A model generated the notes under the pieces. It did no database searches. It was not told the DNA's origin and worked only from the letters and a program-made list of their open reading frames with translations. A program made the translations under genes and the position numbers. Positions 37,709 through 50,490 of a stretch of 64,000 bases of DNA are shown one piece after another. Position 1 is the stretch's first letter; each line of letters starts with the position of its first letter. Source of the DNA: Dyella flava (GTDB lineage Bacteria > Pseudomonadota > Gammaproteobacteria > Xanthomonadales > Rhodanobacteraceae); assembly GCF_016904955.1 (NCBI RefSeq), contig NZ_JADIKE010000031.1, positions 123,265 through 187,264 of the forward strand, written 5' to 3'.

Positions 37709-38494
37709 ATGGATATACAGCGGTATATCGGGCTTGCGCAGGACATCTTCGCCATTGCACTCGTGGCGATATTCCCGCTGATCGATTTGCCGGCCACGCA
37801 GCGCCTGAAGCAATTCAGCAGCGGACCGGCCCGACTGGCACTTTACCGTCGGAGTGTTTTTTCGACGTGGGTCTTCACGATTACCGCCATAGCTCTCTCT
37901 TCGCTGGGCTCGCTGCTGGTGGTGTCACGACAGCCTGGTGATCTCCCCTGGCTGGACGGCAACGCCGTTATGCATGCAGTCGTCGCGATCGGCTTAGTCG
38001 CCCTGTTCGCCTGGATTCTCTGGCCAAGTGTCCAATGCGCACTCAACCGAGGTATTCGGCAGCAGTACTTCCAGGCCTACCGTTCGTCTTTTATCCGCTT
38101 TCTGCTACCTGTTTCGCGTCAGGAGCGAACCTGGTGGGTGGTGTTGAGCGTAACGGCGGGTGTATGCGAGGAGCTTCTTTATCGCGGCTTTATGCTGCAG
38201 TATTTGCGCGGCCATCTCTCGGGCGGTCCCGCACTTGGCCTTACGCTTGCGTGGCTACTTAGTTCGTTGGCTTTCGGGGCCGGGCATTTCTATCAAGGCG
38301 CACGCGGCGTCGTGGAAACGACGGTTGCCGGATGGGTATTCGGCCTGCTTGCCATCTTTACCGGAAACCTCATTTTGCCGATCGCGCTGCATAGCCTGGT
38401 CGACTTGCGCATCCTTCTCACTTATCACCCGGCTCAGGATGCGCCGGAAGAAGCCACAGTGCTCATCAGCGGCTTTCGTTTGCAGGATCACTAA
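37709..38494 (+). CDS. CPBP family intramembrane glutamic endopeptidase
   Basis: A 261-residue polytopic membrane protein of the CAAX protease/bacteriocin-processing (Abi, CPBP) family. The catalytic EELLYRGF motif (~152-159), FGAGHFYQG and the final LPIALHSLVD motif hold the expected Glu, Arg, His and Asn/Ser-type positions. Family members cleave peptides in the membrane and may act in toxin maturation or immunity. No bacteriocin gene is adjacent. It follows the MITE-like repeat by 43 bases. Confidence 0.9.
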   Translation: MDIQRYIGLAQDIFAIALVAIFPLIDLPATQRLKQFSSGPARLALYRRSVFSTWVFTITAIALSSLGSLLVVSRQPGDLPWLDGNAVMHAVVAIGLVALFAWILWPSVQCALNRGIRQQYFQAYRSSFIRFLLPVSRQERTWWVVLSVTAGVCEELLYRGFMLQYLRGHLSGGPALGLTLAWLLSSLAFGAGHFYQGARGVVETTVAGWVFGLLAIFTGNLILPIALHSLVDLRILLTYHPAQDAPEEATVLISGFRLQDH

Positions 38495-38525
38495 CACTCG
38501 CGCCGCTGGCCACTCGCGCATGAAA

Positions 38526-38556
38526 AAGCCCGGACTGCGATAGCAAGCCCGGGCTT
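38526..38556. terminator. bidirectional terminator between CPBP and greA
   Basis: An 8-bp perfect stem (38526-38533 with 38549-38556) with five T on the minus side, after greA, and CTCGTTTT on the plus side, after the CPBP gene. Confidence 0.85.
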
Positions 38557-38600
38557 CTCGTTTTCATGACCCAGCCGAGATAATGACGGGCACTACGCCA

Positions 38601-39073
38601 TCACCCGTAGCTGACGGCCGTGATTTCGTAGCGCTTGATGCCATTGGGCGCCTTGAACTCGAAACTGTCCCCGGCGCTTTTGCCGATCAAGGCACGCGCG
38701 ATGGGCGACGAAACGGCAATAAGACGCTGTTTGATGTCGGCTTCCAGGTCACCCACGATCTGGTAAGTCACCGCTTCACCGCTGTCCTCATCTTCCAGCG
38801 CCACCGTCGCGCCGAACACGACCTTGCTTCCCGCACTCAGGCGCGATACGTCGATCACTTCGGCGGTCGACAACGCGGCTTCCAGCTCGGCAATGCGGCC
38901 TTCGATAAAGCTCTGCTGTTCGCGCGCGGCGTGATACTCGGCATTCTCCTTGAGATCGCCATGGGCACGTGCCTCGGCGATCGCCGCGATGATCTTCGGG
39001 CGTTCGACCGATTTCAGCCGATCCAGCTCGCCTCGCAAACGCTCCGAACCGATTTTGGTGATGGGGGCGCGAC

Positions 39074-39077
<4 letters not shown>
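38601..39077 (-). CDS. greA: transcription elongation factor GreA
   Basis: A 158-residue protein with the N-terminal antiparallel coiled coil (acidic tip [15 protein letters not shown]) and the C-terminal FKBP-like domain. GreA rescues backtracked RNA polymerase by stimulating transcript cleavage. The ATG overlaps the carB stop by ATGA, so greA is translationally coupled to pyrimidine/arginine genes, an order known from other Xanthomonadales. Confidence 0.97.
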
Positions 39078-42301
<3,224 letters not shown>

Positions 42302-42302
42302 C

Positions 42303-43430
42303 TCAGCGGGCCTCCTGCATCAGCTTGGCGAAACGGTCAAACAGGTAACCAATGTCGTGTGGCCCTGGGCTTGCCTCCGGGTGACCCTGGAAACAGAAGG
42401 CCGGACGATCGGTGAGCGCAAAGCCCTGCAGTGAACCGTCGAACAACGAGGTATGGGTGACACGCACATTCGACGGCAGCGTTGCACCGTCCACCGCGAA
42501 GCCGTGGTTCTGCGAAGTAATCAGCACGCGGCCATCATCATGGTCTTTCACCGGATGATTCGCGCCGTGGTGGCCGAACTTCATCTTCAGTGTCTTCGCG
42601 CCCACCGCCGCGCCCATGATCTGGTGACCGAGGCAGATGCCGAACAGCGGGATCTTCGCAGCGAGGAATTCGCGCGTGGCGGCAATGGCGTAATCGCAGG
42701 CAGCCGGATCGCCGGGACCGTTGGAAAGGAACACACCATCGGGCTTCATCGCCAGCACGTCGGCCGCCGGGGTCTGTGCCGGCACCACGGTAATCTCGCA
42801 GCCGCGCTCGGCGAGCAGGCGCAGAATATTGCGCTTCACGCCGAAGTCGTAAGCCACCACCTTGAAGCGCTTGGCCGGTTGATTGAACGTTGTGCTGTCG
42901 AGGTTGTACACACCCTCGCTCCAGCCGTACGGCTTGTCGACGCTGACCACCTTGGCCAGATCCATGCCATTAAGACCAGGGAAGGCGCGCGCCTTGGCCA
43001 GCGCGGCGTCGACGTCGATCGACTCGCCAGCCACGATGCAGCCGTTCTGTGCGCCTTTGTCGCGCAGGATACGGGTCAGGCGCCGCGTATCGATGCCGGC
43101 GATGGCCACGATGCCGTGGCGCTTGAGGTAATCGGGCAGGCTCTCGCTGCTGCGCCAGTTACTGGCCCGGCGCGGTACATCACGCACGATCAAGCCGGCG
43201 GTATGCACCGCAGCGGATTCTTCATCCTCGGCGTTGCAGCCGGTGTTGCCGATATGGGGATACGTCAGGGTCACGATCTGACGGGCATAGGAAGGATCGG
43301 TGAGGATCTCCTGGTAGCCCGTCATCGCTGTGTTGAAAACCACCTCGCCGACGGTCTCACCAGTCGCGCCCACGGCTTGGCCGTGAAACACGCTGCCGTC
43401 TTCGAGGGCAAGCAGAGCGGAAATGGGCAT
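42303..43430 (-). CDS. carA: carbamoyl-phosphate synthase small subunit
   Basis: A 375-residue glutamine amidotransferase. The class I triad is visible: Cys in [11 protein letters not shown], and His/Glu in [12 protein letters not shown]. It supplies ammonia to CarB by a tunnel. First gene of the carA-carB-greA operon; a leader hairpin precedes it. Confidence 0.98.
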   Translation of the reverse strand: MPISALLALEDGSVFHGQAVGATGETVGEVVFNTAMTGYQEILTDPSYARQIVTLTYPHIGNTGCNAEDEESAAVHTAGLIVRDVPRRASNWRSSESLPDYLKRHGIVAIAGIDTRRLTRILRDKGAQNGCIVAGESIDVDAALAKARAFPGLNGMDLAKVVSVDKPYGWSEGVYNLDSTTFNQPAKRFKVVAYDFGVKRNILRLLAERGCEITVVPAQTPAADVLAMKPDGVFLSNGPGDPAACDYAIAATREFLAAKIPLFGICLGHQIMGAAVGAKTLKMKFGHHGANHPVKDHDDGRVLITSQNHGFAVDGATLPSNVRVTHTSLFDGSLQGFALTDRPAFCFQGHPEASPGPHDIGYLFDRFAKLMQEAR

Positions 43431-43456
43431 GGGGGCCGCCTTTTAGGTGCAGCAAA

Positions 43457-43489
43457 GTCCGCAAGCCGCGTCGAAGCAGGCTTGTGGAC
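43457..43489 (-). promoter_or_regulatory. 11-bp leader hairpin before carA
   Basis: 43457-43467 pairs with 43479-43489 at 10 of 11 positions, the odd pair being G-U or A-C by strand. It lies 27 bases upstream of the carA ATG. Arginine or pyrimidine control of carAB is common, but no known motif was recognised. Confidence 0.45.
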
Positions 43490-43645
43490 CTTGGGTCAAA
43501 GAAAGTCTCGGGCGGGTTGAAATGATAGGTGGCAAGACGCTTTCTGTCCACCGCAACGGATTGTGAAAAATGTCACCACGCCCTACCAAAGCTGCGGTCT
43601 CGCGCTAGACTGGCAGCCACTTGGCCGGACAAGCTACGAAACTTC

Positions 43646-44350
43646 ATGAATGCAACCGTTCTGCTTGATCCCATCCGACTCGATCGCCCGGATACGGACG
43701 TACGGCAGCAACCTTTTCCGTTCATGATCGCGCACGGCCAACTGCCCGACGAAGCACGCAGCGGCCTGGAGCGGGACTTCCCCAAGTACACCAGCGCCGG
43801 CTTCTTTCCCTACGACCCGGTCGACTGTGGTCCGACGGTGAACACGCTCGTCGCGCAGATGACCACCCCGGCCTTTGCCAGCGCCATCGGCCGCTATCTC
43901 GGCATCGATAACCTGGGCCAGTACCCCACGCTGGTGACCCTGTGCCGTGCTCTGAACAAGCGCCACGGCACCATCCATACGGACAGCCGCTCCAAGGTCG
44001 CCACCGCCCTGCTCTACTTGAACACGCAGTGGCCGGATACCAGCGATGGCTGCCTGCGCTTCCTGAACAAGATCGACAACATCGACGATCTCGCGGCACC
44101 GGAATTGAAGCCGCTTTACGGAGAATTCGCCGTATTCAAGCGCTGCGAGAACTCCTTTCACGGCCACCTGCCCTACGAAGGCGAACGCCGCGTGATCCAG
44201 GTCGCCTGGCTTACCAGCGAAGAGGAAAAGCTGCGCAAGACCAAACGCGGGAAATTTTCGCGGGCGTTCAAGAAGCTGTTCGGCGCCATCGATCGCAAGG
44301 TGGGTGCAGGCCGTGACCGCAACGCGTCACACAAGACACGCGACGACTGA
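43646..44350 (+). CDS. 2OG-Fe(II) oxygenase superfamily protein
   Basis: A 234-residue soluble protein with the double-stranded beta-helix metal triad: HTD (IHTDSRSK, ~112-114) and a later His in NSFHGHLPYEG followed by RRVIQVAW, where Arg binds 2-oxoglutarate. It therefore looks active as an iron/2-oxoglutarate-dependent hydroxylase. The basic C-terminal tail (KLFGAIDRKVGAGRDRN) is longer than the fold needs. The ATG at 43646 was chosen because earlier residues are not family-like. It is divergent from carA; the substrate is unknown. Confidence 0.85.
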   Translation: MNATVLLDPIRLDRPDTDVRQQPFPFMIAHGQLPDEARSGLERDFPKYTSAGFFPYDPVDCGPTVNTLVAQMTTPAFASAIGRYLGIDNLGQYPTLVTLCRALNKRHGTIHTDSRSKVATALLYLNTQWPDTSDGCLRFLNKIDNIDDLAAPELKPLYGEFAVFKRCENSFHGHLPYEGERRVIQVAWLTSEEEKLRKTKRGKFSRAFKKLFGAIDRKVGAGRDRNASHKTRDD

Positions 44351-44403
44351 GCGGCGCGCATCAAGAAAAGTGCGCGGGTAAATTCCGGCAGACATAGCTG
44401 CTG

Positions 44404-45408
44404 CTAAGCCAAAAGGCTCCAACCCACGTACACGGCAAACACGCCGTACAGCAAACCTACCGGCACCAACGTGCGCCCATCCACGTTGCCGCGATGAAAC
44501 AGCCGCCACAGATAGATGATCGCGATCGTGGTGATGATGCCCGACGCAATCAACGGTTTGTCGAACATCCACGGCGTGGCGAACAGGGCCAGCGCACTGG
44601 GAACCGTCGCCTGAATCATCATCGCACCTGAAATATTCGCCAACGCCAGACGCTCCTTGCCCTGACGAACCCAGATCAGCGCATTCATCGTCTCGGGCAA
44701 TTCTGTGGCCACCGGGCTCAACACAAGCGCAACCAGATGCGGCGGCAGATGCATCGCAATGCCGATCGTTTCAAGCTGCGACACAAAAATGTGCGACGCA
44801 ATGGCAATCACCAGCAGTGACAGCACGGCCTGTGATGCAACGGCGATGAACGACGGTGTGGCGGCGCGCGGCTGGAACTTCAGTGGCTCAAGCGCCTCTT
44901 CAACCGACGTGTCATCTTCATGCGTCAATTCGCGCCACACATACAGCGCATAGGCAGTGAGAAACAGCACGCCCAGCCAGGGTTTTAGCGCGAACGCAAT
45001 CAATCCCAAGGCGCATTTCACGACAAAGATCGACAGGAACCACACCTGATCGCGCGCCAACCGCGACTCACCTGCTTGCACGCGGGCGTCGTTGCGACCC
45101 AGCTTGCGGCAATTGATCCACAGCGCCACGCCGACCACGGCATAGGCAATGGTGGCGAGCACCAATGGCCCGCCCATCGCCGCACCCACGCCGATATCGC
45201 GAACCTCCGGAGTTCGCCCTGTGATCACGGCAACAAAGGTGACCGCACTTTCCGGCAACGCCGTACCAAACGCCGCCAGCACGGTACCCGTGGCGGTCGC
45301 GCCGAGATTGAGCTTTTGCCCCAGCCACTCAATGCCGTTGACGAAATACTCGCACGCCAGATAAATGACCCCGGCGGACAGCAGGAACAGCAGCAGCGTA
45401 GAGAGCAT
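44404..45408 (-). CDS. CaCA-family cation exchanger (sodium/calcium exchanger type), under Mn-type riboswitch
   Basis: A 334-residue inner-membrane antiporter with ten or so helices and two inverted alpha-repeats: GTVLAAFGTALPESAVTF (~38-55) and LVLSPVATELPETMNAL (~245-262), whose acidic residues bind the cation. The start at 45408 is set by the RNA leader: a longer reading would run into the riboswitch. CaCA proteins exchange Ca2+ or other cations for Na+ or H+. The upstream yybP-ykoY leader suggests the physiological substrate includes Mn2+, or that Mn2+ excess is relieved by it. Confidence 0.92.
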   Translation of the reverse strand: MLSTLLLFLLSAGVIYLACEYFVNGIEWLGQKLNLGATATGTVLAAFGTALPESAVTFVAVITGRTPEVRDIGVGAAMGGPLVLATIAYAVVGVALWINCRKLGRNDARVQAGESRLARDQVWFLSIFVVKCALGLIAFALKPWLGVLFLTAYALYVWRELTHEDDTSVEEALEPLKFQPRAATPSFIAVASQAVLSLLVIAIASHIFVSQLETIGIAMHLPPHLVALVLSPVATELPETMNALIWVRQGKERLALANISGAMMIQATVPSALALFATPWMFDKPLIASGIITTIAIIYLWRLFHRGNVDGRTLVPVGLLYGVFAVYVGWSLLA

Positions 45409-45419
45409 GGAGCATTCCG

Positions 45420-45469
45420 GGCCGGGCGAGCGAAAAAACCAATGGCTCACGCACACTGCTCGCCCGGCC
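45420..45469 (-). promoter_or_regulatory. expression platform of the riboswitch
   Basis: A perfect 12-bp inverted repeat (45420-45431 with 45458-45469) encloses a T6 tract (45433-45438, minus strand). A competing hairpin (CCAGGC with GCC..TGG) would end just before that T tract and act as a terminator. The two folds exclude each other. It ends 11 bases before the exchanger ATG. Confidence 0.6.
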
Positions 45470-45484
45470 TGGGTGAGTTGTGTG

Positions 45485-45640
45485 GTGGCCAAAGGTCTCG
45501 CCGGACCATCGCAGGCAGTGCAGCTGCGATAACTGTTCGCGCCATGAAGCATCAAGGCTTCAAGTATGTTGACGCGAACTCCTCAAGGCATCACCTGGCG
45601 GTTGAATGCGCTGAGGATGGCTACTCCCCAATGACGTTGC
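45485..45640 (-). ncRNA. yybP-ykoY (Mn2+) riboswitch aptamer
   Basis: Read on the minus strand, the three conserved blocks of this class appear in order: TTGGGGAGTAGCC (from 45632), CGTCAACATACTTG (about 45574-45561) and GGCGAGACCTTTG (about 45502-45490). Between the first two, TCCTCA pairs with TGAGGA; between the last two, ATCGCAG pairs with CTGCGAT. The 3' end can pair back with the CATTGG before the first block. This class binds Mn2+ with a Mg2+ site in known members. It begins ~43 bases after dapB and regulates the CaCA gene. Confidence 0.87.
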
Positions 45641-45682
45641 GGCGCATGGTACAGGCGCAAAGGTCTGCGGACAAGCCGCCGG

Positions 45683-46501
45683 TCATCCATGCCTATGGGT
45701 ACGGCCGCGCTCCTGCAACATGCTGTCAATGCTGTAGGCACCTGGCTTGCGGCCCGCCAACCAGGCGGCAGCCTCCAGCGCACCGCGAGCAAAGATCGAG
45801 CGATCCGTGGCGCGATGGCTGAGCTCCACCCGCTCACCCTGACCAAGCAGCAAAGCCGTGTGCTCGCCGACCACATCGCCACCGCGCACCACCGCAAAGC
45901 CGATGCTGCCACTACGGCGTGCACCGGGACGCCCCTCGCGTACGAACACGCCATCCTTGGCCAGCGTGGTGTCGCGCGCATCGGCCGCGGCATGCCCCAG
46001 CGCGAGTGCCGTACCGGATGGCGCATCTTCCTTGCGGCCATGATGAGCTTCGACAATTTCCAGATCCCAGTCTGGCAAGGATGCAGCAGCTTCACGCAGC
46101 AAGCGCGTGAGCACGGCGACGCCAAGGCTGAAATTGGCCGCCTGCAAAACCGCGGCATGTTTCGCAGCTTCATCCAGCTGCGCCTCCAGCGAGGCATCGA
46201 TACCGGTGGTTCCGGTTACCAGGGCGATGCCATGAGCCGCGCAATGCGCCAGCGCACTGGACAGACCCTGCGGACCACTGAAGTCGACCACAACGTCGAC
46301 AGCTGGCGCGGCTTCCCAGCCATGTGAGTAGCGCGCTGATGTCGAGAGTTCGCTGAAAACCGGGATGCCGTCATGTTCCGAGCCAGCGGAAACGACCGCA
46401 TGCACCAGTTCAAAACGGCGGTCTTCACGCACCAGCGCGAGCAAAGCCCGGCCCATGCGGCCGGAGGCGCCGTTGATGGCAAGACGAATGGCATGCGTCA
46501 T
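45683..46501 (-). CDS. dapB: 4-hydroxy-tetrahydrodipicolinate reductase
   Basis: A 272-residue NAD(P)H enzyme of lysine and peptidoglycan (diaminopimelate) synthesis. The cofactor motif is INGASGRMGRALL and the catalytic/substrate block EAHHGRKEDAPSGTAL is intact. The start at 46501 follows AAGGAAG; a longer reading adds no conserved residues. It lies between dnaJ and the riboswitch on the same strand. Confidence 0.97.
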   Translation of the reverse strand: MTHAIRLAINGASGRMGRALLALVREDRRFELVHAVVSAGSEHDGIPVFSELSTSARYSHGWEAAPAVDVVVDFSGPQGLSSALAHCAAHGIALVTGTTGIDASLEAQLDEAAKHAAVLQAANFSLGVAVLTRLLREAAASLPDWDLEIVEAHHGRKEDAPSGTALALGHAAADARDTTLAKDGVFVREGRPGARRSGSIGFAVVRGGDVVGEHTALLLGQGERVELSHRATDRSIFARGALEAAAWLAGRKPGAYSIDSMLQERGRTHRHG

Positions 46502-46639
46502 TGTGTGTGCTTCCTTGAGCTTTTGTCTCCCTATCCTCTTGGTGGATAAGGCATGGGGTGACGCCAATCTATTTGACAAACCACTTATCGAAGTGACGCC
46601 TGGATGAGACATCTTCGCAAGATTGGCCCCTCACCCCAA

Positions 46640-46662
46640 CCCTCTCCCCGGAGGGGAGAGGG
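46640..46662. repeat. GC-rich palindromic repeat after dnaJ
   Basis: A 10-bp perfect hairpin (46640-46649 with 46653-46662) within the common proteobacterial CCCTCACCCCAACCCTCTCC-type intergenic repeat. It lies 21 bases behind the dnaJ stop and may end that transcript. Confidence 0.7.
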
Positions 46663-46682
46663 AGTAAGGCGACGTAGAAGAC

Positions 46683-47807
46683 TCAGGACGTTACACGCGA
46701 CCAGAACTGCTTTACGCCATCCACCCAGGTCTTGGCGCGCGGCGTGTGCTGATCGGCATTGCCGTCGGCAAAGGTGGCTTCCAGTTTCTCCAGCAGATCG
46801 CGCTGCTCACGAGTGAGGCGTACCGGGGTCTCCACCACAACCCGACAGATCAGGTCGCCGGTGCGGCCGCCGCGAACGGATTTCACGCCGCGCCCGCGCA
46901 AGGTGAATTGCTGGCCGGTCTGCGTTTCGGGCGGAATGATGATGCCTATCTCGCCCTCCAGCGTGGGCACCAGCAACTCGGCGCCCAGTGCGGCCTGCGC
47001 AAAGCGAATCGGCAGTTCGCAATAAAGATTGCTGCCGTCGCGTTGAAAAATCGCATGCTCCCGCACGCGCACTTCGACATACAGATCGCCTGCTTCAGTG
47101 CCGGTGGGACCCGCCTCGCCCTGCCCGGTCAGGCGAATGCGATCGCCATTGTCGACCCCGGCCGGAATGCGTACCGACAGCGTGCGCGTTTCTTCCAGAC
47201 GGCCTTCACCATGACATTGCTTGCACGGCTTCTCGATCGCACGACCACTGCCCGCGCAATGCGGGCACGTCTGCTGGATGGAGAAAATGCCGTTCTGCAT
47301 GCGCACACGGCCGTGCCCGTTACAGGTCTTGCACTGCACCGTCTTGCCATCTTCCGAACCGCTGCCGTTGCAGTGATGGCAATTGACCTGCGTGGGAATA
47401 TCGAACTTCTTCTCGACCCCGAATACGGCTTCTTCGAGATCCAGTTCCATGATGTAGCGCAGGTCCGCGCCGCGGCGCGCACGCCCACGTCCACCGCCGC
47501 CAAAAATGTCGCCGAAGATATCCCCGAAAATATCGCCCATGTCGCCGAAGCCGGCGCCACCACCGCGACCACCCATGCCGCCTTCAAAAGCAGCATGGCC
47601 GTACTGGTCGTACATCGAGCGCTTCTGCGTGTCGGACAGGACTTCGTAGGCCTCCTTGGCCTCTTTGAATTTTTCCTGCGCGTGCGGATCGTCCGGGCAA
47701 CGGTCCGGGTGGTATTTCATCGCCAGGCGACGAAAAGATTTCTTCAGCTCGACCTCGGTAACCGAACGTTCAACACCAAGGACTTCGTAATAGTCACGCT
47801 TGCTCAT
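46683..47807 (-). CDS. dnaJ: chaperone protein DnaJ
   Basis: A 374-residue type I J-protein. The J domain has HPD (YHPDRCPDD), followed by a Gly/Phe region (~75-115), a zinc domain with four CxxCxGxG units ([32 protein letters not shown]) and the C-terminal substrate domains. It delivers clients to DnaK and stimulates its ATPase. Start 47807 ([11 protein letters not shown]). Its first 14 bases overlap the upstream TMEM175 gene. Confidence 0.98.
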   Translation of the reverse strand: MSKRDYYEVLGVERSVTEVELKKSFRRLAMKYHPDRCPDDPHAQEKFKEAKEAYEVLSDTQKRSMYDQYGHAAFEGGMGGRGGGAGFGDMGDIFGDIFGDIFGGGGRGRARRGADLRYIMELDLEEAVFGVEKKFDIPTQVNCHHCNGSGSEDGKTVQCKTCNGHGRVRMQNGIFSIQQTCPHCAGSGRAIEKPCKQCHGEGRLEETRTLSVRIPAGVDNGDRIRLTGQGEAGPTGTEAGDLYVEVRVREHAIFQRDGSNLYCELPIRFAQAALGAELLVPTLEGEIGIIIPPETQTGQQFTLRGRGVKSVRGGRTGDLICRVVVETPVRLTREQRDLLEKLEATFADGNADQHTPRAKTWVDGVKQFWSRVTS

Positions 47808-48381
47808 GTTTGATCCGCGATTCAATCCGTCGATCGGGGATAAACCAGATCGCCGCCACCGTGGCATAAAGTAGACACGACACCCACGGCGCCACGAACG
47901 CCAGCAGGATGCCCCCCAGATACATGGCGACGGCAACCCTGCCTTTCCAGTCATGACCGACCGCCTGCGCCAGCGCGGAGGTCTTGCCGCCATTCGCATC
48001 AATCAGGCAGTACTGGAACGGCCTCCAGGCGATGGCGCACATCAACAGCACAAAGCCGTATACCGCCACCGGAAGCCGCGCAAAGTGGTTCTCGCCCATC
48101 CAGCCGGTCGTCACCGGCATCAGCGACAACCAGAACAGCAGATGGAGGTTGGTCCACAGCACGCCGCCGTTGACCCTCTCGGAAGCATGCAGGAAATGGT
48201 GATGGTTATTCCAGTAGATGCCGACATAGATAAAGCTCAGCACATAACTCAGGAATACCGGCCACTGCTCGACGAGCACGTCCCAACCGTCGCCGTGCGG
48301 CACCTTCAGCTCCAGCACCATGATGGTAATGATGATGGCGAGTACGCCATCACTGAAGGCTTCTAGCCGCCCCTTGTCCAT
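47794..48381 (-). CDS. TMEM175-family potassium channel (DUF1211)
   Basis: A 195-residue six-helix membrane protein. The first helix has the family RxxxFSD motif ([12 protein letters not shown]), the signature of bacterial TMEM175 channels, which form tetramers with an isoleucine/leucine-lined K+ pore. The start at 48381 has GGAGGG upstream. It lies between dnaK and dnaJ and overlaps dnaJ by 14 bases, so it is very likely co-translated with the chaperones. This place is unusual, since dnaK and dnaJ are normally adjacent. Confidence 0.92.
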   Translation of the reverse strand: MDKGRLEAFSDGVLAIIITIMVLELKVPHGDGWDVLVEQWPVFLSYVLSFIYVGIYWNNHHHFLHASERVNGGVLWTNLHLLFWLSLMPVTTGWMGENHFARLPVAVYGFVLLMCAIAWRPFQYCLIDANGGKTSALAQAVGHDWKGRVAVAMYLGGILLAFVAPWVSCLLYATVAAIWFIPDRRIESRIKHEQA

Positions 48382-48404
48382 GGCCCACCCTCCAAAGGCA
48401 ACGA

Positions 48405-48420
48405 GCGCCCCGAGGGGCGC
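48405..48420. terminator. GC hairpin between dnaK and TMEM175
   Basis: A short perfect stem GCGCCC / GGGCGC without a strong T run, just after the dnaK stop. It may lower expression of the following genes relative to dnaK. Confidence 0.5.
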
Positions 48421-48443
48421 CCGCTTCAGACGTCAACCTGTGA

Positions 48444-50372
48444 TCAGGACGACTTACCGTCGTTCTTGACCTCGGTGAACTCGGCATCGACCACGTCATC
48501 CGGCTGGGCGGAGCCGCCCGGGCCCGGGCCATGCTGTGCGCCCGCGTCGGCCGGACCACCCTGGGCAGCGGCGTACAACGACTGCGCCACCTGCTCCAGC
48601 TTCTGGATCTTCGACTCGATCGCAGCCTTGTCGTCGCCGTCCTTCACCTTTTCGAGATCCGACAGCGCACCTTCGATCGAGCTGAGCTGATCGCCCGGCA
48701 CCTTGCCGCCGTGTTCCTTCAGTGCGCTGCGCGTGGCATGCACCAGCTGATCGGCCTTGTTGCGCGTAGCGACAAGCTCGTGGAACTTCTTGTCTTCTTC
48801 CTTGTTGGCTTCAGCGTCGGCAATCATGCGCTGGATTTCATCATCCGACAGACCCGAACCGGCCTTGATCTCGATCTTCTGTTCCTTGCCGGTCTTCTTG
48901 TCCTTGGCCGACACGTGCAGGATGCCGTTGGCGTCGATGTCGAACGTCACTTCGATCTGCGGCATGCCGCGCGGAGCTGCGTCAATGCCGGAGAGGTCGA
49001 ACTTGCCCAGCGACTTGTTCGCATTGGCGCGTTCACGCTCACCCTGCAGCACATGCACAGTGACCGCGGTCTGGTTGTCGTCGGCGGTGGAGAAGATCTG
49101 CGAAGCCTTGGTCGGCACCGTGGTGTTCTTCTCGATCAGCTTGGTCATCACGCCGCCCATCGTCTCGATACCCAGCGACAGCGGAGTCACGTCGAGCAGC
49201 AGCACGTCCTTCACCGAACCACCGAGCACACCACCCTGGATCGCCGCGCCGACGGCCACGGCTTCATCCGGGTTGACGTCCTTGCGCGGCTCCTTGCCGA
49301 AGAAGTCCTTCACCGACTCCTGCACCTTGGGCATGCGGGTCTGACCACCTACCAGGATCACCTCGTCGATGTCGGAGACGCGCAGACCGGCGTCATTGAG
49401 CGCGGTGCGGCAGGGTTCGATGGTCTTCTTGACCAGGTCCTCCACCAGCGCTTCCAGCTTGGCGCGGGTGAGCTTGATGTTGAGATGCTTCGGACCGGAG
49501 GCATCGGCCGTGACGTACGGCAGGTTCACTTCGGTCTGGTGCGAGGACGACAGTTCGATCTTGGCGCGCTCGGCGGCATCCTTCAGGCGCTGCAGCGCCA
49601 GCGGATCCTTGCGCAGGTCGATGCCCTGATCCTTCTTGAACTCTTCGATCAGGTAGTCGATGACGCGCATGTCGAAGTCTTCGCCACCCAGGAAGGTGTC
49701 ACCGTTGGTGGCCAGCACTTCGAACTGCTTCTCGCCGTCGACTTCGGCGATCTCGATGATCGACACGTCGAACGTGCCGCCACCGAGGTCGTACACGGCG
49801 ATCTTGCGGTCACCGCCCTTCTTGTCCATGCCGTAGGCCAGCGCGGCCGCGGTGGGTTCGTTGATGATGCGCTTGACGTCCAGACCCGCAATGCGGCCGG
49901 CGTCCTTGGTCGCCTGGCGCTGACTGTCATTGAAGTAGGCCGGCACCGTGATCACCGCTTCGGTCACCGTCTCGCCGAGGTAATCCTCAGCGGTCTTCTT
50001 CATCTTCATCAGCACCTTCGCAGAGATTTCCTGCGGCGCCATCTTCTTACCGTCGGACGTCTGCACCCAGGCGTCACCGTTTTCGTGGGCGACAATGCCG
50101 TAGGGCACGATGTGCAGGTCTTTCTGCACTTCGGCATCCGTGAACTTGCGGCCGATCAGGCGCTTCACCGCGTAGAAAGTGTTCTTGGGGTTGGTAACGC
50201 TCTGACGCTTGGCAGGTGCGCCGACCAGTACTTCGCCGTCCTTGGTGAACGCCACGATGGAAGGCGTGGTGCGATCGCCTTCCGCGTTTTCAATCACCCT
50301 GGTGGTGCTGCCATCCATGATGGCAACGCACGAGTTGGTCGTGCCCAGGTCAATGCCGATGATCTTGCCCAT
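48444..50372 (-). CDS. dnaK: molecular chaperone DnaK
   Basis: A 642-residue Hsp70. N-terminal [12 protein letters not shown], the phosphate loops ([15 protein letters not shown]) and the linker [13 protein letters not shown] lead into the substrate-binding domain and lid; the tail ends in [14 protein letters not shown], usual for DnaK. It refolds proteins with DnaJ and GrpE. A sigma-32 promoter lies ~51 bases upstream, so it can be made separately from grpE. Confidence 0.98.
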   Translation of the reverse strand: MGKIIGIDLGTTNSCVAIMDGSTTRVIENAEGDRTTPSIVAFTKDGEVLVGAPAKRQSVTNPKNTFYAVKRLIGRKFTDAEVQKDLHIVPYGIVAHENGDAWVQTSDGKKMAPQEISAKVLMKMKKTAEDYLGETVTEAVITVPAYFNDSQRQATKDAGRIAGLDVKRIINEPTAAALAYGMDKKGGDRKIAVYDLGGGTFDVSIIEIAEVDGEKQFEVLATNGDTFLGGEDFDMRVIDYLIEEFKKDQGIDLRKDPLALQRLKDAAERAKIELSSSHQTEVNLPYVTADASGPKHLNIKLTRAKLEALVEDLVKKTIEPCRTALNDAGLRVSDIDEVILVGGQTRMPKVQESVKDFFGKEPRKDVNPDEAVAVGAAIQGGVLGGSVKDVLLLDVTPLSLGIETMGGVMTKLIEKNTTVPTKASQIFSTADDNQTAVTVHVLQGERERANANKSLGKFDLSGIDAAPRGMPQIEVTFDIDANGILHVSAKDKKTGKEQKIEIKAGSGLSDDEIQRMIADAEANKEEDKKFHELVATRNKADQLVHATRSALKEHGGKVPGDQLSSIEGALSDLEKVKDGDDKAAIESKIQKLEQVAQSLYAAAQGGPADAGAQHGPGPGGSAQPDDVVDAEFTEVKNDGKSS

Positions 50373-50422
50373 ATGTGTGCTCCGGAATCTCGTAGGCGGC
50401 CCCTCGGCCGCGAATGAATATC

Positions 50423-50450
50423 AGATGGGGCTTTGCTGAAAAGCGTTCAA
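50423..50450 (-). promoter_or_regulatory. sigma-32 heat-shock promoter of dnaK
   Basis: On the minus strand TTGAAC (50450-50445) is followed after 14 bases by CCCCATCT (50430-50423). This closely matches the RpoH consensus (TTGAAA-N13-15-CCCCATNT). No CIRCE palindrome was seen in the gap. Confidence 0.85.
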
Positions 50451-50490
50451 TATCAGCTAAACCACACGGTACTGAATTTGCAGGTGCCGT

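Noticed and set aside
37308..37781. 157-codon frame across the MITE-like element
   Set aside because: It spans the terminal repeats and runs into the CPBP gene in another frame; composition is Arg/Ser-rich and repeat-derived.
45583..46197. 204-codon minus-strand frame beside dapB
   Set aside because: Out-of-frame shadow of dapB that also crosses the riboswitch.
48531..50417. 628-codon plus-strand frame
   Set aside because: Antisense to dnaK, a frequent artefact in GC-rich dnaK genes.
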